This document shows, one piece after another, positions 44,860 through 53,099 of a stretch of 64,000 nucleotides of DNA. Position 1 is the stretch's first letter; each line of letters opens with the position of its first letter. The notes under the pieces are model-generated. The model did not search any database. It was not told the DNA's origin and saw only the letters and a program-made list of their open reading frames with translations. Location of the stretch: positions 129,635 through 193,634 of the forward strand of contig NZ_BMRM01000018.1 of the NCBI RefSeq assembly GCF_014648635.1, read 5' to 3'. The stretch is from Streptomyces cinerochromogenes. GTDB taxonomy: Bacteria; Actinomycetota; Actinomycetes; Streptomycetales; Streptomycetaceae. The translations under genes were made by a program, and so were the position numbers.

Positions 44860-45603
44860 TCAATTCAGGTGCCGGGCGAAAAACCGGGCGCTGGCGTCGA
44901 GCTCGAACTTCGGGACACCGGTGTGCCCGCCCATGTTGGCGTGCAGAGTCTTCTCCCTGGAGCCGAAGGCGTCGAACAGGTCCAGGGCCGCTTGTCGGTC
45001 GTTCCCCTCGTCGTCCCACTGCAGCAGGACCTGCAGCGGAACGGTGACCGCGCGTGCTTCCTCGAACATGGCGGCGGGCACGAAGCTCCCGGCGAAGAGA
45101 CTGGCGGCCGCGATGCGCGGCTCGACCGCCGCCAGCCGGACGCCGATGGAGATGATGCCCCCCTCGTACCCGACCGGGCCGCCGATCTCGGGCAGCGCAA
45201 GGAGGGCGTCCAGGGTGGCCCGCCATTCAGGGACGGCCTTCTCGACCAGCGGGAGGATGAGGGCGTCGACGGTCTCGCCGCCGACCGGCTCGCCGGCCTC
45301 GACCATCCGGCGCAGGTCGGCGCGGGCGTGGTCGAGGACGGCCAGACGGGGCCGGTCACCGCTCCCGGGGAGCTCGATGGTGGCCACGGCGAAGCCGTAC
45401 TCCGCCGCGTAGTGCCGGGCCCGCCCGGCCAGCCGGGGGTACATCTTGCTCAGCCCGAGCGGCGGCGGGCTGATCACGATCAGCGGCGCCGGTGCGGATG
45501 CGGACGCGGACTCGGGCGTCCACAGGAATCCGGGGATCTCGCCGAGGGTGAATTCGCGTTCGAGGACGCCGTTGGCGAAGCGCTGCTCAGAAGTGACGTG
45601 CAT
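44860..45603 (-). CDS. alpha/beta hydrolase with an altered nucleophile elbow
   Basis: This 247-residue soluble protein starts at ATG 45603 (GAAAGGCA upstream). The fold marks are PLIVISPPPLGLSKMYPRLA, YGFAVATIELPGSGDRPRLA, LALPEIGGPVGYEGGIISIG, then VTVPLQVLLQWDDEGNDRQA and the late His in HANMGGHTGVPKFE. Members of this family usually have GYxGLSMG around the nucleophile. Here it reads YEGGIISIG, so the Ser is kept but the first Gly of GxSxG is Ile. Activity may be changed or lost. The gene lies alone between inverted IS ends, suggesting passenger status. Confidence 0.8.
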   Translation of the reverse strand: MHVTSEQRFANGVLEREFTLGEIPGFLWTPESASASAPAPLIVISPPPLGLSKMYPRLAGRARHYAAEYGFAVATIELPGSGDRPRLAVLDHARADLRRMVEAGEPVGGETVDALILPLVEKAVPEWRATLDALLALPEIGGPVGYEGGIISIGVRLAAVEPRIAAASLFAGSFVPAAMFEEARAVTVPLQVLLQWDDEGNDRQAALDLFDAFGSREKTLHANMGGHTGVPKFELDASARFFARHLN

Positions 45604-45799
45604 GGTCGTGCCTTTCGGGAGTGCTCTGAAACGGCGCTCCCGGACGACCTATCGCCCGACCGTGACCCCGGAGGGGAGCACCCATGTCGATACTGCGTTC
45701 ACGGGTACCACCTCCTCGTTCTCTCGCACGGCCTCCGGAAACTTAGCAGTGATCTTCGTAGTCCGCCAAACGGTTTCTTGCACAGGGCTCCGTGGGCCG

Positions 45800-46639
45800 G
45801 GAGGCCTATTCACGGGGGTTTCGGGCTGGCTGCCCTTGATCACGAAGGAGGCCCTGCTCGGTAGCGTGGCGTTTGCGACGACGTCAGTTTTCCATCGAGG
45901 CAGGGACGTTGAGCTGAAACGTTACGACAGGGCTGGGCACGGATCAACCGGACGGGCTGGTAGCCAGCGTCCATGCCGAGCTGCGGGCCGTTCCTGACGG
46001 CCCGTCCCCGGAGCGGATGTGGGTGCTGGGCCCGTACAAGTCGGTGGTTCTGGTGCTGTTCCTGCTGCGGCAGAACCCCGTCCAGGAGGCGGCAGCCGAA
46101 CTGTTCGGGATCTCCCAGGCCAGGGTCTCGCGCCGCTGGAGCATGCTGCTGACGGTGGTGGAGAAGGTCCTGAACAGGCATGTTCCCGACCCGGCCGAGG
46201 CCTCGGCCGGGCGGATCGTGCTGATCGACGGGACCCTCGTGCCGACCTGGGACCGGGCGAGCGAGGGCACCTCGATGTTCTCCGGCAAGCACCGTGACAC
46301 CGGCCTCAACCTGCAGGTCGCCGCCACCCTGGTCGGGGATCTGCTCGCCGTCTCCGCTCCGGTGCCCGGCAGCCGGCACGACACCTTCGCCTGGCGGCAG
46401 TCCCACTTCCCGGGTGCATTCGCCGACCGCGACAAGCTCGGCGATCTCGGCTACGTCGGCACCGGGATCCGCACGGGGCGGCGCAAGCTGCCCGGCCGGG
46501 AACGGACTGCGGGAGACAAGATCGCCAACCAGTCGATCAATACGCTCTGCGCCGCCGTCGAACGCGCGATCGCCCACCTGAAGGACTGGAAGGTCCTCGC
46601 CACCAAAAAGGGCTGGTGAACCCTCGTGAATAGGGCTCC
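45800..46639 (+). mobile_element. 840-bp IS5-like insertion sequence
   Basis: The 21-bp terminal inverted repeats have two mismatches: GGAGGCCTATTCACG-GGGGTT at 45800-45820 and, on the other strand, GGAGCCCTATTCACG-AGGGTT at 46639-46619. They bracket one transposase gene whose stop (46619) lies at the start of the right repeat. It is nested inside the larger 44651-46812 structure. Confidence 0.85.
45918..46619 (+). CDS. IS5-like (DDE_Tnp_4) transposase, C-terminally shortened
   Basis: Coding similarity begins right after the in-frame TGA at 45915 (TGLGTDQPDGLVASVHAELR); no ATG or GTG is present until ATG 46017, so the true start may be a CTG or be lost. The body has VLVLFLLRQNPVQEAAAELF then GISQARVSRRWSMLLTVVEK (HTH), the first Asp in RIVLIDGTLVPTWDRA, MFSGKHRDTGLNLQV, the second Asp in PGSRHDTFAWRQ, and the Glu region TLCAAVERAIAHLKDWKVLA. 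The protein ends TKKGW, where relatives continue for roughly 25 residues. It is probably inactive or marginal. Confidence 0.75.
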   Translation, partial: NVTTGLGTDQPDGLVASVHAELRAVPDGPSPERMWVLGPYKSVVLVLFLLRQNPVQEAAAELFGISQARVSRRWSMLLTVVEKVLNRHVPDPAEASAGRIVLIDGTLVPTWDRASEGTSMFSGKHRDTGLNLQVAATLVGDLLAVSAPVPGSRHDTFAWRQSHFPGAFADRDKLGDLGYVGTGIRTGRRKLPGRERTAGDKIANQSINTLCAAVERAIAHLKDWKVLATKKGW

Positions 46640-46770
46640 GGGTGCCGCGGAGCCGGAACAGAGCTACTTGGGATCTCATTGCGGCTTCCCGAGGTGAGGT
46701 CCTGCGACAGCGGGGCGTACTGGGGGCGCTGTCGTTTCTCATGAACATCGAACACGACGCGCCGCCGACG

Positions 46771-46812
46771 CCTCCCAAACTCGTGTACAGGTGCTGTCGG
46801 TTCTCGTGAACA
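46771..46812. mobile_element. IS end, right arm of the 42-bp inverted pair
   Basis: This is the inverse complement of 44651-44692. A more degenerate copy of the same end (CGCTGTCGTTTCTCATGAAC) lies at about 46728-46747, suggesting repeated insertion of the same IS type. Confidence 0.75.
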
Positions 46813-46869
46813 GAGCTAGGTCAACGAAGTTGGGCTTCGACATCATCGCTGCGGGCTGCGTATAGGCTG

Positions 46870-47364
46870 GTGCGCGTGGATGTGACGGGGTGTCTCGGGT
46901 GTGACCTTCTGACCGGGCGCCGGGAGTTGCCCGGGGGCGTCCTGCACGAGACCGCTGCTTGGGTGGTGAACCACGTCGTCGGTCCGATGAATCTCGGCAC
47001 CCTGATCGTCGGTCCACGGGAGCACGTCGTGGCCATCGCTGAACTCGACGACACGGCAGCGGCGGAACTCGGCCCCTTGCTGCGCGATACCGCTCGTGTC
47101 GTGGAGACGCTGTGCCGGCCCGAGCAGACCTACGTCTGCATGTGGTCACACGGCCGCGACGCACGCAAGCACCTGCACATCGCGGTCCAGCCGGTGACCG
47201 CCGAGGTGCGGGCCCGCTACGGCGGGTTGCGCTCCGAGCAACTCCAGGCCCGAATGCTGGCCGACGGTGACGAGCCGGACACCACGGAGGTCGAGCAGTT
47301 CTGCGAGCAGGCTCGCGAGCTGTTCCGAACGATCACCGACGGCAGCGCCGAACACCGCAGCTGA
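46870..47364 (+). CDS. HIT-family protein
   Basis: This 164-residue protein starts at GTG 46870. The HIT-like fold shows in VVNHVVGPMNLGTLIVGPRE, LRDTARVVETLCRPEQTYVC and the histidine triad-type motif RKHLHIAVQPVTAEVRARYG (His-x-His-x3-Gln; the first His of the canonical HxHxH is aligned with KHLHI). It resembles diadenosine polyphosphate hydrolases and HIT proteins seen widely in Streptomyces; the substrate is unknown. CLGCDLLTGRRELPGGVLHE at the N-terminus has a CxxC pair that often binds zinc in this family. Upstream is IS debris. Confidence 0.85.
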   Translation: MRVDVTGCLGCDLLTGRRELPGGVLHETAAWVVNHVVGPMNLGTLIVGPREHVVAIAELDDTAAAELGPLLRDTARVVETLCRPEQTYVCMWSHGRDARKHLHIAVQPVTAEVRARYGGLRSEQLQARMLADGDEPDTTEVEQFCEQARELFRTITDGSAEHRS

Positions 47365-47527
47365 TCACTGCGTGGCCTCAACATGAGGTTGGCAAAGACT
47401 CACTGCCTACCTTCAGCCCCCGGCCCATGACGATGGGCCTCTCTCGTGGGCTCGGCTGCCGCTTCCTCTTACCGCCAGGTCGAGGGCACGGCGCCGTGCG
47501 CACCGTCAGCGAGGGGCACCCATTCCC

Positions 47528-47645
47528 ATGCACGCCATCGCCACCCACTCGGGATTTCGCCGCGCCGCCGACTTCACCCGCGTCTTCCGGCGCGCTTACG
47601 GCGTCTCTCCCAGGGGCTACCGGCACGAGGCGGCCCCCTGGGCCG
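47528..47645 (+). pseudogene. AraC-family regulator, C-terminal HTH remnant
   Basis: The frame MHAIATHSGFRRAADFTRVF followed by RRAYGVSPRGYRHEA is the second HTH and tail of an AraC/XylS regulator. Everything before it is missing. Confidence 0.7.
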
Positions 47646-47737
47646 TGAGTGGACTGGCTGCTAGCAACTGGCGACTGTTTGCTGACGACGCTGCTGTGGC
47701 TCTTTCGCCATTCTGGTGATGCGTTGCCCGATCTTGC

Positions 47738-47763
47738 TGCTCCGCCTGACGAGGCGGAGCAGC
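47738..47763. terminator. 10-bp perfect hairpin upstream of the secreted protein gene
   Basis: CTGCTCCGCC, loop TGACGA, GGCGGAGCAG, then CCTTTAT. It could be an intrinsic terminator for the upstream remnant or a 5' leader hairpin, since the next start codon is 22 bp downstream. Confidence 0.6.
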
Positions 47764-47784
47764 CTTTATGCAGGGAAGGAAGAC

Positions 47785-48183
47785 ATGCGTATTGCCAGGC
47801 GAGTCTCCACCGCGATCGCAGCGGCCGCGTTGATCGGAGTCGCGGCCGGCGCCACCCCGGCCTACGCAGGCACTGATATCGGATGGATCGAGGTGAACCT
47901 GCCCGCTCGTCCGCCTCTCGGTTACAACGGTGCGGGAAAGTTCGAGTCAAACGGTGACTTAGTGAGCGTCTGCGATGGAGACGCTGACGGTTTTGGCGTC
48001 AGCGCGTGGCTTGTCGACTCGGAGGGCTACGAGCTCGCGCCGCCAGTCCATGTGGGAGGGAAAGGCGACTGCGCCACCAGGACGCGTAACCTCCGGGAAG
48101 GCACGGCGGTCAAACTGCTGGTATGCCTCACCAAGGGCTCGGTGGGCTCTCCTTGCGTAACATCCAGGCTGGGAGCCGCGTAG
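47785..48183 (+). CDS. small secreted protein of unknown function
   Basis: This 132-residue protein starts at ATG 47785 after GGAAGGAAG. A clear signal peptide covers residues 1-30 (RIARRVSTAIAAAALIGVAA, ATPAYA-G). The mature part is about 100 residues, beta-rich, with four Cys (VSVCDGDADG, KGDCATRTRN, LLVCLTK, SPCVTSR) likely forming two disulfides. I do not recognise the family; the size and Cys spacing recall small secreted Streptomyces proteins with immunoglobulin-like folds. The hairpin at 47738 lies directly upstream. Confidence 0.8.
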   Translation: MRIARRVSTAIAAAALIGVAAGATPAYAGTDIGWIEVNLPARPPLGYNGAGKFESNGDLVSVCDGDADGFGVSAWLVDSEGYELAPPVHVGGKGDCATRTRNLREGTAVKLLVCLTKGSVGSPCVTSRLGAA

Positions 48184-48369
48184 GTACAACAAGACTGTCA
48201 GGAGTACCGATGTCGACTCCGGCGTCATGCCGCGCGGCCTCACGGGCTCCCTTCGCTGCTACCCAGGCGACGGCCTCCGCTCCGCATCGGCCCGTCCACT
48301 GCCGCCGTCCAGCCGGGCGGGGGAGTGGCGGCACGTCCGCAGCCGCAGCACGCCGGCGGCAGGCAGACC

Positions 48370-49040
48370 CTCGAGGCCGACCAGGCAGCGCTTCATGCAC
48401 AACAGCCTCTCCTCGGGGCCGCGCATGTGGAAGCGGGGCAGGTGGGCCAGGACGGGGTGGCCGTCACTCGCCTCGCACGGCGCCGGGTCCACCGGCTCGG
48501 TGCCCAGCGACCCGGGCCGGTGCTCGCGGTGCCGCCGGCCGTCGGCGTCCGGCTGGCTGGCGCGGGTGGGCGGGTTGAGCGCGGTCATCAGGTGCAGTCC
48601 CGTCACCGCGGTGGAATACAGCGGCGTCACAACCCGCTGCGCGTACACGCCCAGCACCCGGGCCAGCTCCGTCGGCTCCAGTTGCGCGGCATGACCCCTC
48701 GCGCGGCCGTCCAGGGCGCGCCAGGAAGGGATGCACAGCTGCACGCACCGCCGCCGTTGCCCTGGATGGGGCGGTAGATCCGCGCCCACGGAGCCAGCCC
48801 TCGCTTGGCGAGCCGGCGCCGCCCGGCGAGCCGTTCGGACGCCGACAGCGAGGCGGGCATGCCGTAGCGCTCGCACGCGGCCTCGGTGAGTACTGGCAAC
48901 GCATCGGCGTCCTTGCACGAACCGTGCAGCTTCTCCGCCCCGAGCTGCACCTCGGCCGGCGCCCACTCGATCAGGGCGGGCAGGCACTTGGCGGGCACGT
49001 CCGGGATCAGACCGCCGACGCCGTAGCCGGTCACCTGCCG
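48370..49040 (-). pseudogene. telomere-associated protein (Tap)-like remnant
   Basis: In one frame: GYGVGGLIPDVPAKCLPALI, EWAPAEVQLGAEKLHGSCKD, ADALPVLTEAACERYGMPAS. In the next: RRCVQLCIPSWRALDGRARG, QLEPTELARVLGVYAQRVVT, PLYSTAVTGLHLMTALNPPT, GSLGTEPVDPAPCEASDGHP and LAHLPRFHMRGPEERL. From memory this block is the middle of Streptomyces Tap, the protein that recruits the terminal protein to linear replicon ends. The N-terminal HTH and the C-terminal half are missing and there is a frameshift near 48745-48760. The identification needs a database check. Confidence 0.5.
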
Positions 49041-49193
49041 GTCGGCCAGAGCTTCGCTATCCACCGCGAACCGGTGGGTAAGCGGATCACGACGGCGATT
49101 GCGGTGGCCGAACCCCGCCGGGGATGTCGCCGGCCGCCAGCTGTGACGGGGTGAGACCTGCACAGGGCCAGGGGTGTCGGCGTACCGAGAAAA

Positions 49194-49224
49194 GTGCTCA
49201 GGCGTGTACAGGCGAACGTGCTCA
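49194..49224. mobile_element. 31-bp inverted repeat, left copy
   Basis: It contains GTGCTCA twice (49194-49200 and 49218-49224) around GTACAGG, with GAACGTGCTCA at the inner side. It is the inverse complement of 50830-50860 with 26 of 31 matches. Repeated-unit ends of this kind recall IS21-type termini, by inference. The two copies enclose a merR-oxidoreductase pair. Confidence 0.75.
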
Positions 49225-49328
49225 GCCGTGGACTCGGGAGGACAACCCTGCGGCTGTGGGGGTGTCCGCGAGCGTCCATGACTCGACGGCGGTCTGAACC
49301 TGGAGCACGCGGGCGTAGGCTCTCAGGG

Positions 49329-49724
49329 ATGCGGATAGGCGAGTTGTCCAAGCGCACGGGCGTGAGTCCCCGCTCACTGCGGTACTACGAAGAGCAGGGC
49401 CTGTTGACCAGCTCACGCTCCGACGCAGGGCAGCGTCACTATTCCGATGCTGCGGTCCAGCGCGTGTCACTCATCCGGCAGCTGTTCGACGCGGGTATGT
49501 CCAGCAGGGTGATCGCGACTGTGCTGCCGTGTGTGGACGTCCCGGGTGACCTGGGCGTCGCCGAGGAGACGTTCACGGCGATGATGCGCGAGCGCGACCG
49601 GATCGACGCCGACATCGCGCACCTGATCGAGACCCGGGATGCACTCGACGTGCTGATCAGGGCCAACAGCCGACACCGGGCGGAGCTGTCCACGGCCCCG
49701 GAACCGGTGGCGCAGTCAGCCTGA
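49329..49724 (+). CDS. MerR-family regulator
   Basis: This 131-residue regulator starts at ATG 49329. The N-terminal winged HTH is MRIGELSKRTGVSPRSLRYY and EEQGLLTSSRSDAGQRHYSD, followed by LIRQLFDAGMSSRVIATVLP and a long dimerisation helix (RERDRIDADIAHLIETRDAL). Metal-binding cysteines are absent apart from one (VLPCVDVPGD), so it is not a metal sensor of the MerR/CueR type. It is 106 bp upstream of a quinone-oxidoreductase-like gene, and a MerR-type dyad lies between them. Confidence 0.92.
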   Translation: MRIGELSKRTGVSPRSLRYYEEQGLLTSSRSDAGQRHYSDAAVQRVSLIRQLFDAGMSSRVIATVLPCVDVPGDLGVAEETFTAMMRERDRIDADIAHLIETRDALDVLIRANSRHRAELSTAPEPVAQSA

Positions 49725-49748
49725 TGCTGTGATCTGCATCTCAGCCGG

Positions 49749-49780
49749 TTGCCCCTCACATCAATGTCAGAGGTGAGGAT
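49749..49780 (+). promoter_or_regulatory. MerR-type promoter with operator in a long spacer
   Basis: A dyad CCTCAC-N13-GTGAGG (49754-49778) lies between a -35-like TTGCCC (49749-49754) and a -10-like GAGGAT (49775-49780), spacer 20 bp. Elongated spacers holding the operator are the hallmark of MerR-activated promoters. Confidence 0.65.
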
Positions 49781-49830
49781 GGCGACTACGCCCGGAATCA
49801 CCGGGTCGGTCATACGAGAGGCGGCGGAAG

Positions 49831-50754
49831 ATGGGGCAGGCGTGGGGTTTCGGCAGGTATGGCGGGCCCGAGGTGCAGGAGTTCTTCGATCGTCCCGACC
49901 CCGTCCCCGGTCGCGGCGAGGTGCTGATCCAGGTCGACGTCGCCGGCGTGAATCCCCTCGACCACCTTCTGCGCTCGGGTCTGGTCGACGGGCTCGATGG
50001 CGGGCGTCCGTTTCCCCGCGTGCTGGGCATGGAGGCAGCCGGAACCGTTCTCGCCCGGGGCGAGGACGTCAACGGGCTCGAGGTGGGTGACGCGGTCTTC
50101 GGCTTCGCACTCACCGGTGGCGGCACCTACGCCGAGACGACGGTGCTGTCCGCGCCGAACACCGCGCGCGTCCCGGAGGGTCTGTCCGCGACCGTGGCGG
50201 CAACGCTGCCAGTAGCCGGGACGACCGCGGTGGACGTGCTCGACCAGCTCAGCCTCCCGGCCGGTGCCACGGTCCTGGTCAACGGAGTCGGGGGCGGGGT
50301 CGGCCTCGCCGTCGCCCGGCTGGCTATCGGGCGCGAGCTGTGTGTGATCGGCACCGGGAGTACCGCCAAACGCGAGCACGCCGAGGCCATCGGGGTGCGG
50401 TTCATCGACTACACCGCCGAGGACGTCGCCGCCGCGGCACGCGAGCTGGTTCCGGACGGCTTCGACGGGATCGTCGACCTGGCCGGAGGCACCTCGCTGC
50501 GGACGGTCGCTCCGCTGGCCCAGGATCCCCGCAACGTCATCGCTGTGGGTGATATGTCTGTGCCCGATCTCGGTGGGCGTTTCGTCGAGCGTCGCGTCGA
50601 CCGCGAGAACCTGGAGCGGTCGGCCCGGCTGGCCCTCGACGGACTCCTCGCACCCGTAATCACCGCGGTCCATCCGCTCTCCGACGCCCCGGCCGCCCTC
50701 GCCACCGTCGAGAACGGTCACACGGCGGGCAAGGTTGTCATCAAGGTGGCATGA
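49831..50754 (+). CDS. NADPH:quinone reductase-like MDR oxidoreductase
   Basis: This 307-residue zinc-independent medium-chain reductase starts at ATG 49831. The GroES-like half has GRYGGPEVQEFFDRPDPVPG, VAGVNPLDHLLRSG, VLGMEAAGTVLARGEDVNGL and FALTGGGTYAETTVL. The Rossmann half has ATLPVAGTTAVDVLDQLSLP, VLVNGVGGGVGLAVARLAIG, EHAEAIGVRFIDYTAEDVAA and a C-terminal NGHTAGKVVIKVA. It reduces quinones or enones with NADPH; the substrate is unknown. It is likely induced by the MerR protein upstream, and the pair lies between 31-bp inverted repeats. Confidence 0.93.
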   Translation: MGQAWGFGRYGGPEVQEFFDRPDPVPGRGEVLIQVDVAGVNPLDHLLRSGLVDGLDGGRPFPRVLGMEAAGTVLARGEDVNGLEVGDAVFGFALTGGGTYAETTVLSAPNTARVPEGLSATVAATLPVAGTTAVDVLDQLSLPAGATVLVNGVGGGVGLAVARLAIGRELCVIGTGSTAKREHAEAIGVRFIDYTAEDVAAAARELVPDGFDGIVDLAGGTSLRTVAPLAQDPRNVIAVGDMSVPDLGGRFVERRVDRENLERSARLALDGLLAPVITAVHPLSDAPAALATVENGHTAGKVVIKVA

Positions 50755-50829
50755 GAAGTGCCCGGCCGTCTGACGCTGTCGACCGTCCATTGCGGACTGA
50801 CCAGAACCCGTGGTCAGCGCATCATCAAC

Positions 50830-50860
50830 TGAGCACGTTCACCTGTACGGGGTTGAGCAC
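50830..50860. mobile_element. 31-bp inverted repeat, right copy
   Basis: It is the inverse complement of 49194-49224 with five mismatches. It contains TGAGCACGTTC at its inner side. No clear target duplication is visible outside the two copies. Confidence 0.75.
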
Positions 50861-51882
50861 GTTCTGGACTGTCGCACGCCGACAGCTGTCGCCGCGGGGG
50901 CCGGGCCCCACAACGAGAACCGCAGACCGGGCGCCACCTCTCGCCGTTCCGGCCCAAGGCCTTAGTCGACGACCTCCACGGAGCGGCCTTCGAAGAACGC
51001 CCGGACATGTGACTCAACGGCCCCCGCGGCCAACACCTTCGCATCACTCACCGCGCGATCACCCCACCGCGATCGACCGCCCCTGCCGGCTCACTCAGCG
51101 TCACAGGACTGGCGACGTCAGCTGCGCATACGCGACACCTCGACATGCGAGCCCACCAGTCCCGAGGCCGCATCCGTGCCGCCGAGGCCGATCTGATCGA
51201 CGCCCTGCCCGGCGTCCGCCTGCCCGACCTGGACGAGCTGCGCGCCCGCGGTGCTCTCGGGGCCCACCCCGTGACCTCCCGGCCCGGCCGGCGGACGCTC
51301 GCGCCCGTCAGCCAGACCGACTCAGGAGGCTGACCCGCGTGCACGGCCACGTCGACGTGGCCGTGCCCCCGGCGCCCGCGCTGCTACCGCTGGGCCTCGG
51401 TGTTCTCGCGGATCGCCGCGGCGACCTCCAGCAGGGCGTAGGCGACGGCCGCCAGGCCCTCCCTCCCCGAACGCGTCGGTCTTGTGTTCGTCTCCCTGCC
51501 GGTTGGCCGCCCGGTCCGCGTTGCGCTACGCCTCGTACCCGGAGGTGGTCATGTCTGCCACGCCCGCCGTGGCCTTCCCTCCTCCGCCGGACCGTCCGGC
51601 AGGACTCCTGCTGCCTCACCTGCCGCATCAGCCGCGAACCGTACGAGTGCACGGCGACGGCCCCGGCCACCCAGCGGCGAACCCTCAGAGCCGGCGGCCG
51701 CGCTGGCGAGGAGGATCCGCCCAGCGTCGACCTGCGTCCGCCTTTCTCTCCGCCCAAGCGCCCTTGCCGTACGGCGCAGTTTTTCCGCACCCATGTAAAG
51801 AATCGTCCGCCGGGTCGCCTCTCAGCATGCGTACGGCCGTGCTTCACCGTGAGGCGCTGGGCCGCGAACTGGAGGAGGTCCG
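50861..51882. other. gap of about 1 kb with decayed coding debris
   Basis: Several frames look partly protein-like (for example 51145-51333 plus strand, MRAHQSRGRIRAAEADLIDA, LPGVRLPDLDELRARGALGA) but none has a family signature or a good ribosome site. The sequence near 51780-51815 is AT-richer and could hold the promoter of the 51883-52933 operon. Confidence 0.4.
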
Positions 51883-52077
51883 GTGGAGTCGACGGGTTCG
51901 GGGCTTGTGGTCCTGCTGTTGGTGCTCTTCGCGCCAGCGCTGAGCAGCGTGCTGCAAAGCATCGCGTTCCGCAACCGCGCGGCGGGCAAGGCCGAGATGA
52001 TGCGTGCCAAGAACAACACGCCGGACGCCCCGGCGGGCAAGGGGCGCTCCGCGGGGAAGCGAGGGCGACGTGGCTGA
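51883..52077 (+). CDS. 64-residue single-helix membrane protein
   Basis: GTG 51883 follows an excellent ribosome site (GGAGGAGG, 4-5 bp spacing). One N-terminal membrane helix, GLVVLLLVLFAPALSSVLQS, is followed by a short basic tail (KAEMMRAKNNTPDAPAGKGR, SAGKRGRRG). The stop overlaps the GTG start of the sigma factor gene by 8 bp (52070-52077), which implies translational coupling. I do not recognise the family. By position it could be a membrane partner or anti-sigma-like peptide for the adjacent sigma factor; its small size argues against a classical anti-sigma domain. Confidence 0.75.
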   Translation: MESTGSGLVVLLLVLFAPALSSVLQSIAFRNRAAGKAEMMRAKNNTPDAPAGKGRSAGKRGRRG

Positions 52078-52933
52078 TCAGGACAGGCCGCGCTCGCGGC
52101 ACGCCGAGGCGCTGGGAGCACTGGTTGAGCAGCGGTATCCACTGATGCGCCGCTACGCCGCAAACCGGCTGCGCAACCGCGGGGTACCCCTGTCGTCGGC
52201 GGACCCGGAGGACATCGTGCAGAACGCCCTCAAATGCGTGCTGGCCGTCACCGAGCCGATAAGCAACGTGCGTGCTTACCTCTACACATGCATGGACAAC
52301 GAGATCAAACGAGCGGCTAAGCGTTACCACCAAGGTATGGGCTACGCCTCGCTCGACGCGGACGTGCGGCTGGCGGACGAGCTGACCGTCGAGCCCGTGA
52401 CCGAGGTCGAGCTGCGGCACGTGGTCCACGAGGCGATGCGCGACCTGCCGCTGCAGCAGCGCAGGGTGCTGCTGCTGACCCGGGATCTGGGAATGACCCA
52501 GACGGAGGCGGCTCAGGTACTGGGATCTGCGCCGGGCACAGTGGGCGTCCACGCCCACCGCGCGATCCGCGCGCTGAGCGTCACGCTCGTCGGCCTCGGC
52601 ACCGCCCTGGTTGCGTTGATCACCTGGGCGATGACAGCCGGCGACCGGGAGATCATTCCAGCCGCCGGCATCGACTCCCCGGTCGGCGCCGTGACGTGGG
52701 GCCTCACTGGCGTGATCGGCGTCCTGATCAGCGTGCTGGTGGGACTGTTTTCATGGACAACGGGCGCCGGCGGCTTGCGATGGTCGAAGGTACTGCGAGA
52801 ACTGCTCAAGGCCGTGGAACCCGCTCGCCCCCAAGGCAACACCAGCGCCTCCAACTCCTCCGCCGGAACGGCGCCGCCGGACAGCACCGGTCGGTCTGCT
52901 CCGCAACGCGGGCCCGACGCGCCGCTGCAGTGA
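52070..52933 (+). CDS. ECF-like sigma factor with C-terminal membrane helices
   Basis: This 287-residue protein starts at GTG 52070, inside the upstream gene's stop region. Region 2 is LVEQRYPLMRRYAANRLRNR, SADPEDIVQNALKCVLAVTE and NVRAYLYTCMDNEIKRAAKR. Region 4 is HEAMRDLPLQQRRVLLLTRD, LGMTQTEAAQVLGSAPGTVG and VHAHRAIRAL. Two membrane helices follow (LVGLGTALVALITWAM about 172-188; AVTWGLTGVIGVLISVLVGL about 205-225), then a Ser/Pro-rich tail of about 50 residues. Membrane-tethered sigma factors are uncommon; the C-terminal part may act as a built-in anti-sigma or sensor. It is coupled to the 64-residue membrane protein. Confidence 0.88.
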   Translation: MADQDRPRSRHAEALGALVEQRYPLMRRYAANRLRNRGVPLSSADPEDIVQNALKCVLAVTEPISNVRAYLYTCMDNEIKRAAKRYHQGMGYASLDADVRLADELTVEPVTEVELRHVVHEAMRDLPLQQRRVLLLTRDLGMTQTEAAQVLGSAPGTVGVHAHRAIRALSVTLVGLGTALVALITWAMTAGDREIIPAAGIDSPVGAVTWGLTGVIGVLISVLVGLFSWTTGAGGLRWSKVLRELLKAVEPARPQGNTSASNSSAGTAPPDSTGRSAPQRGPDAPLQ

Positions 52934-53099
52934 CGTCCACTAGACCTGCGCCAGGAGCTTCCCGCCGTGGTCGGCCCGGTCACGGGCTCGACCACGTGGG
53001 GCTCATGACGAGGCAGGGTCCTCACCGAACACCGGTTCCTGCTCAACGCCGATGTCCGTGCGGATGCGGTGAGGGCGGGCCGGGTGGCGGAACCGTCCC

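Noticed and set aside
51145..51333. Small plus-strand frame MRAHQSRGRI...
   Set aside because: It is protein-like in part, but has no ribosome site, no family match and heavy overlap with other open frames in a decayed stretch.
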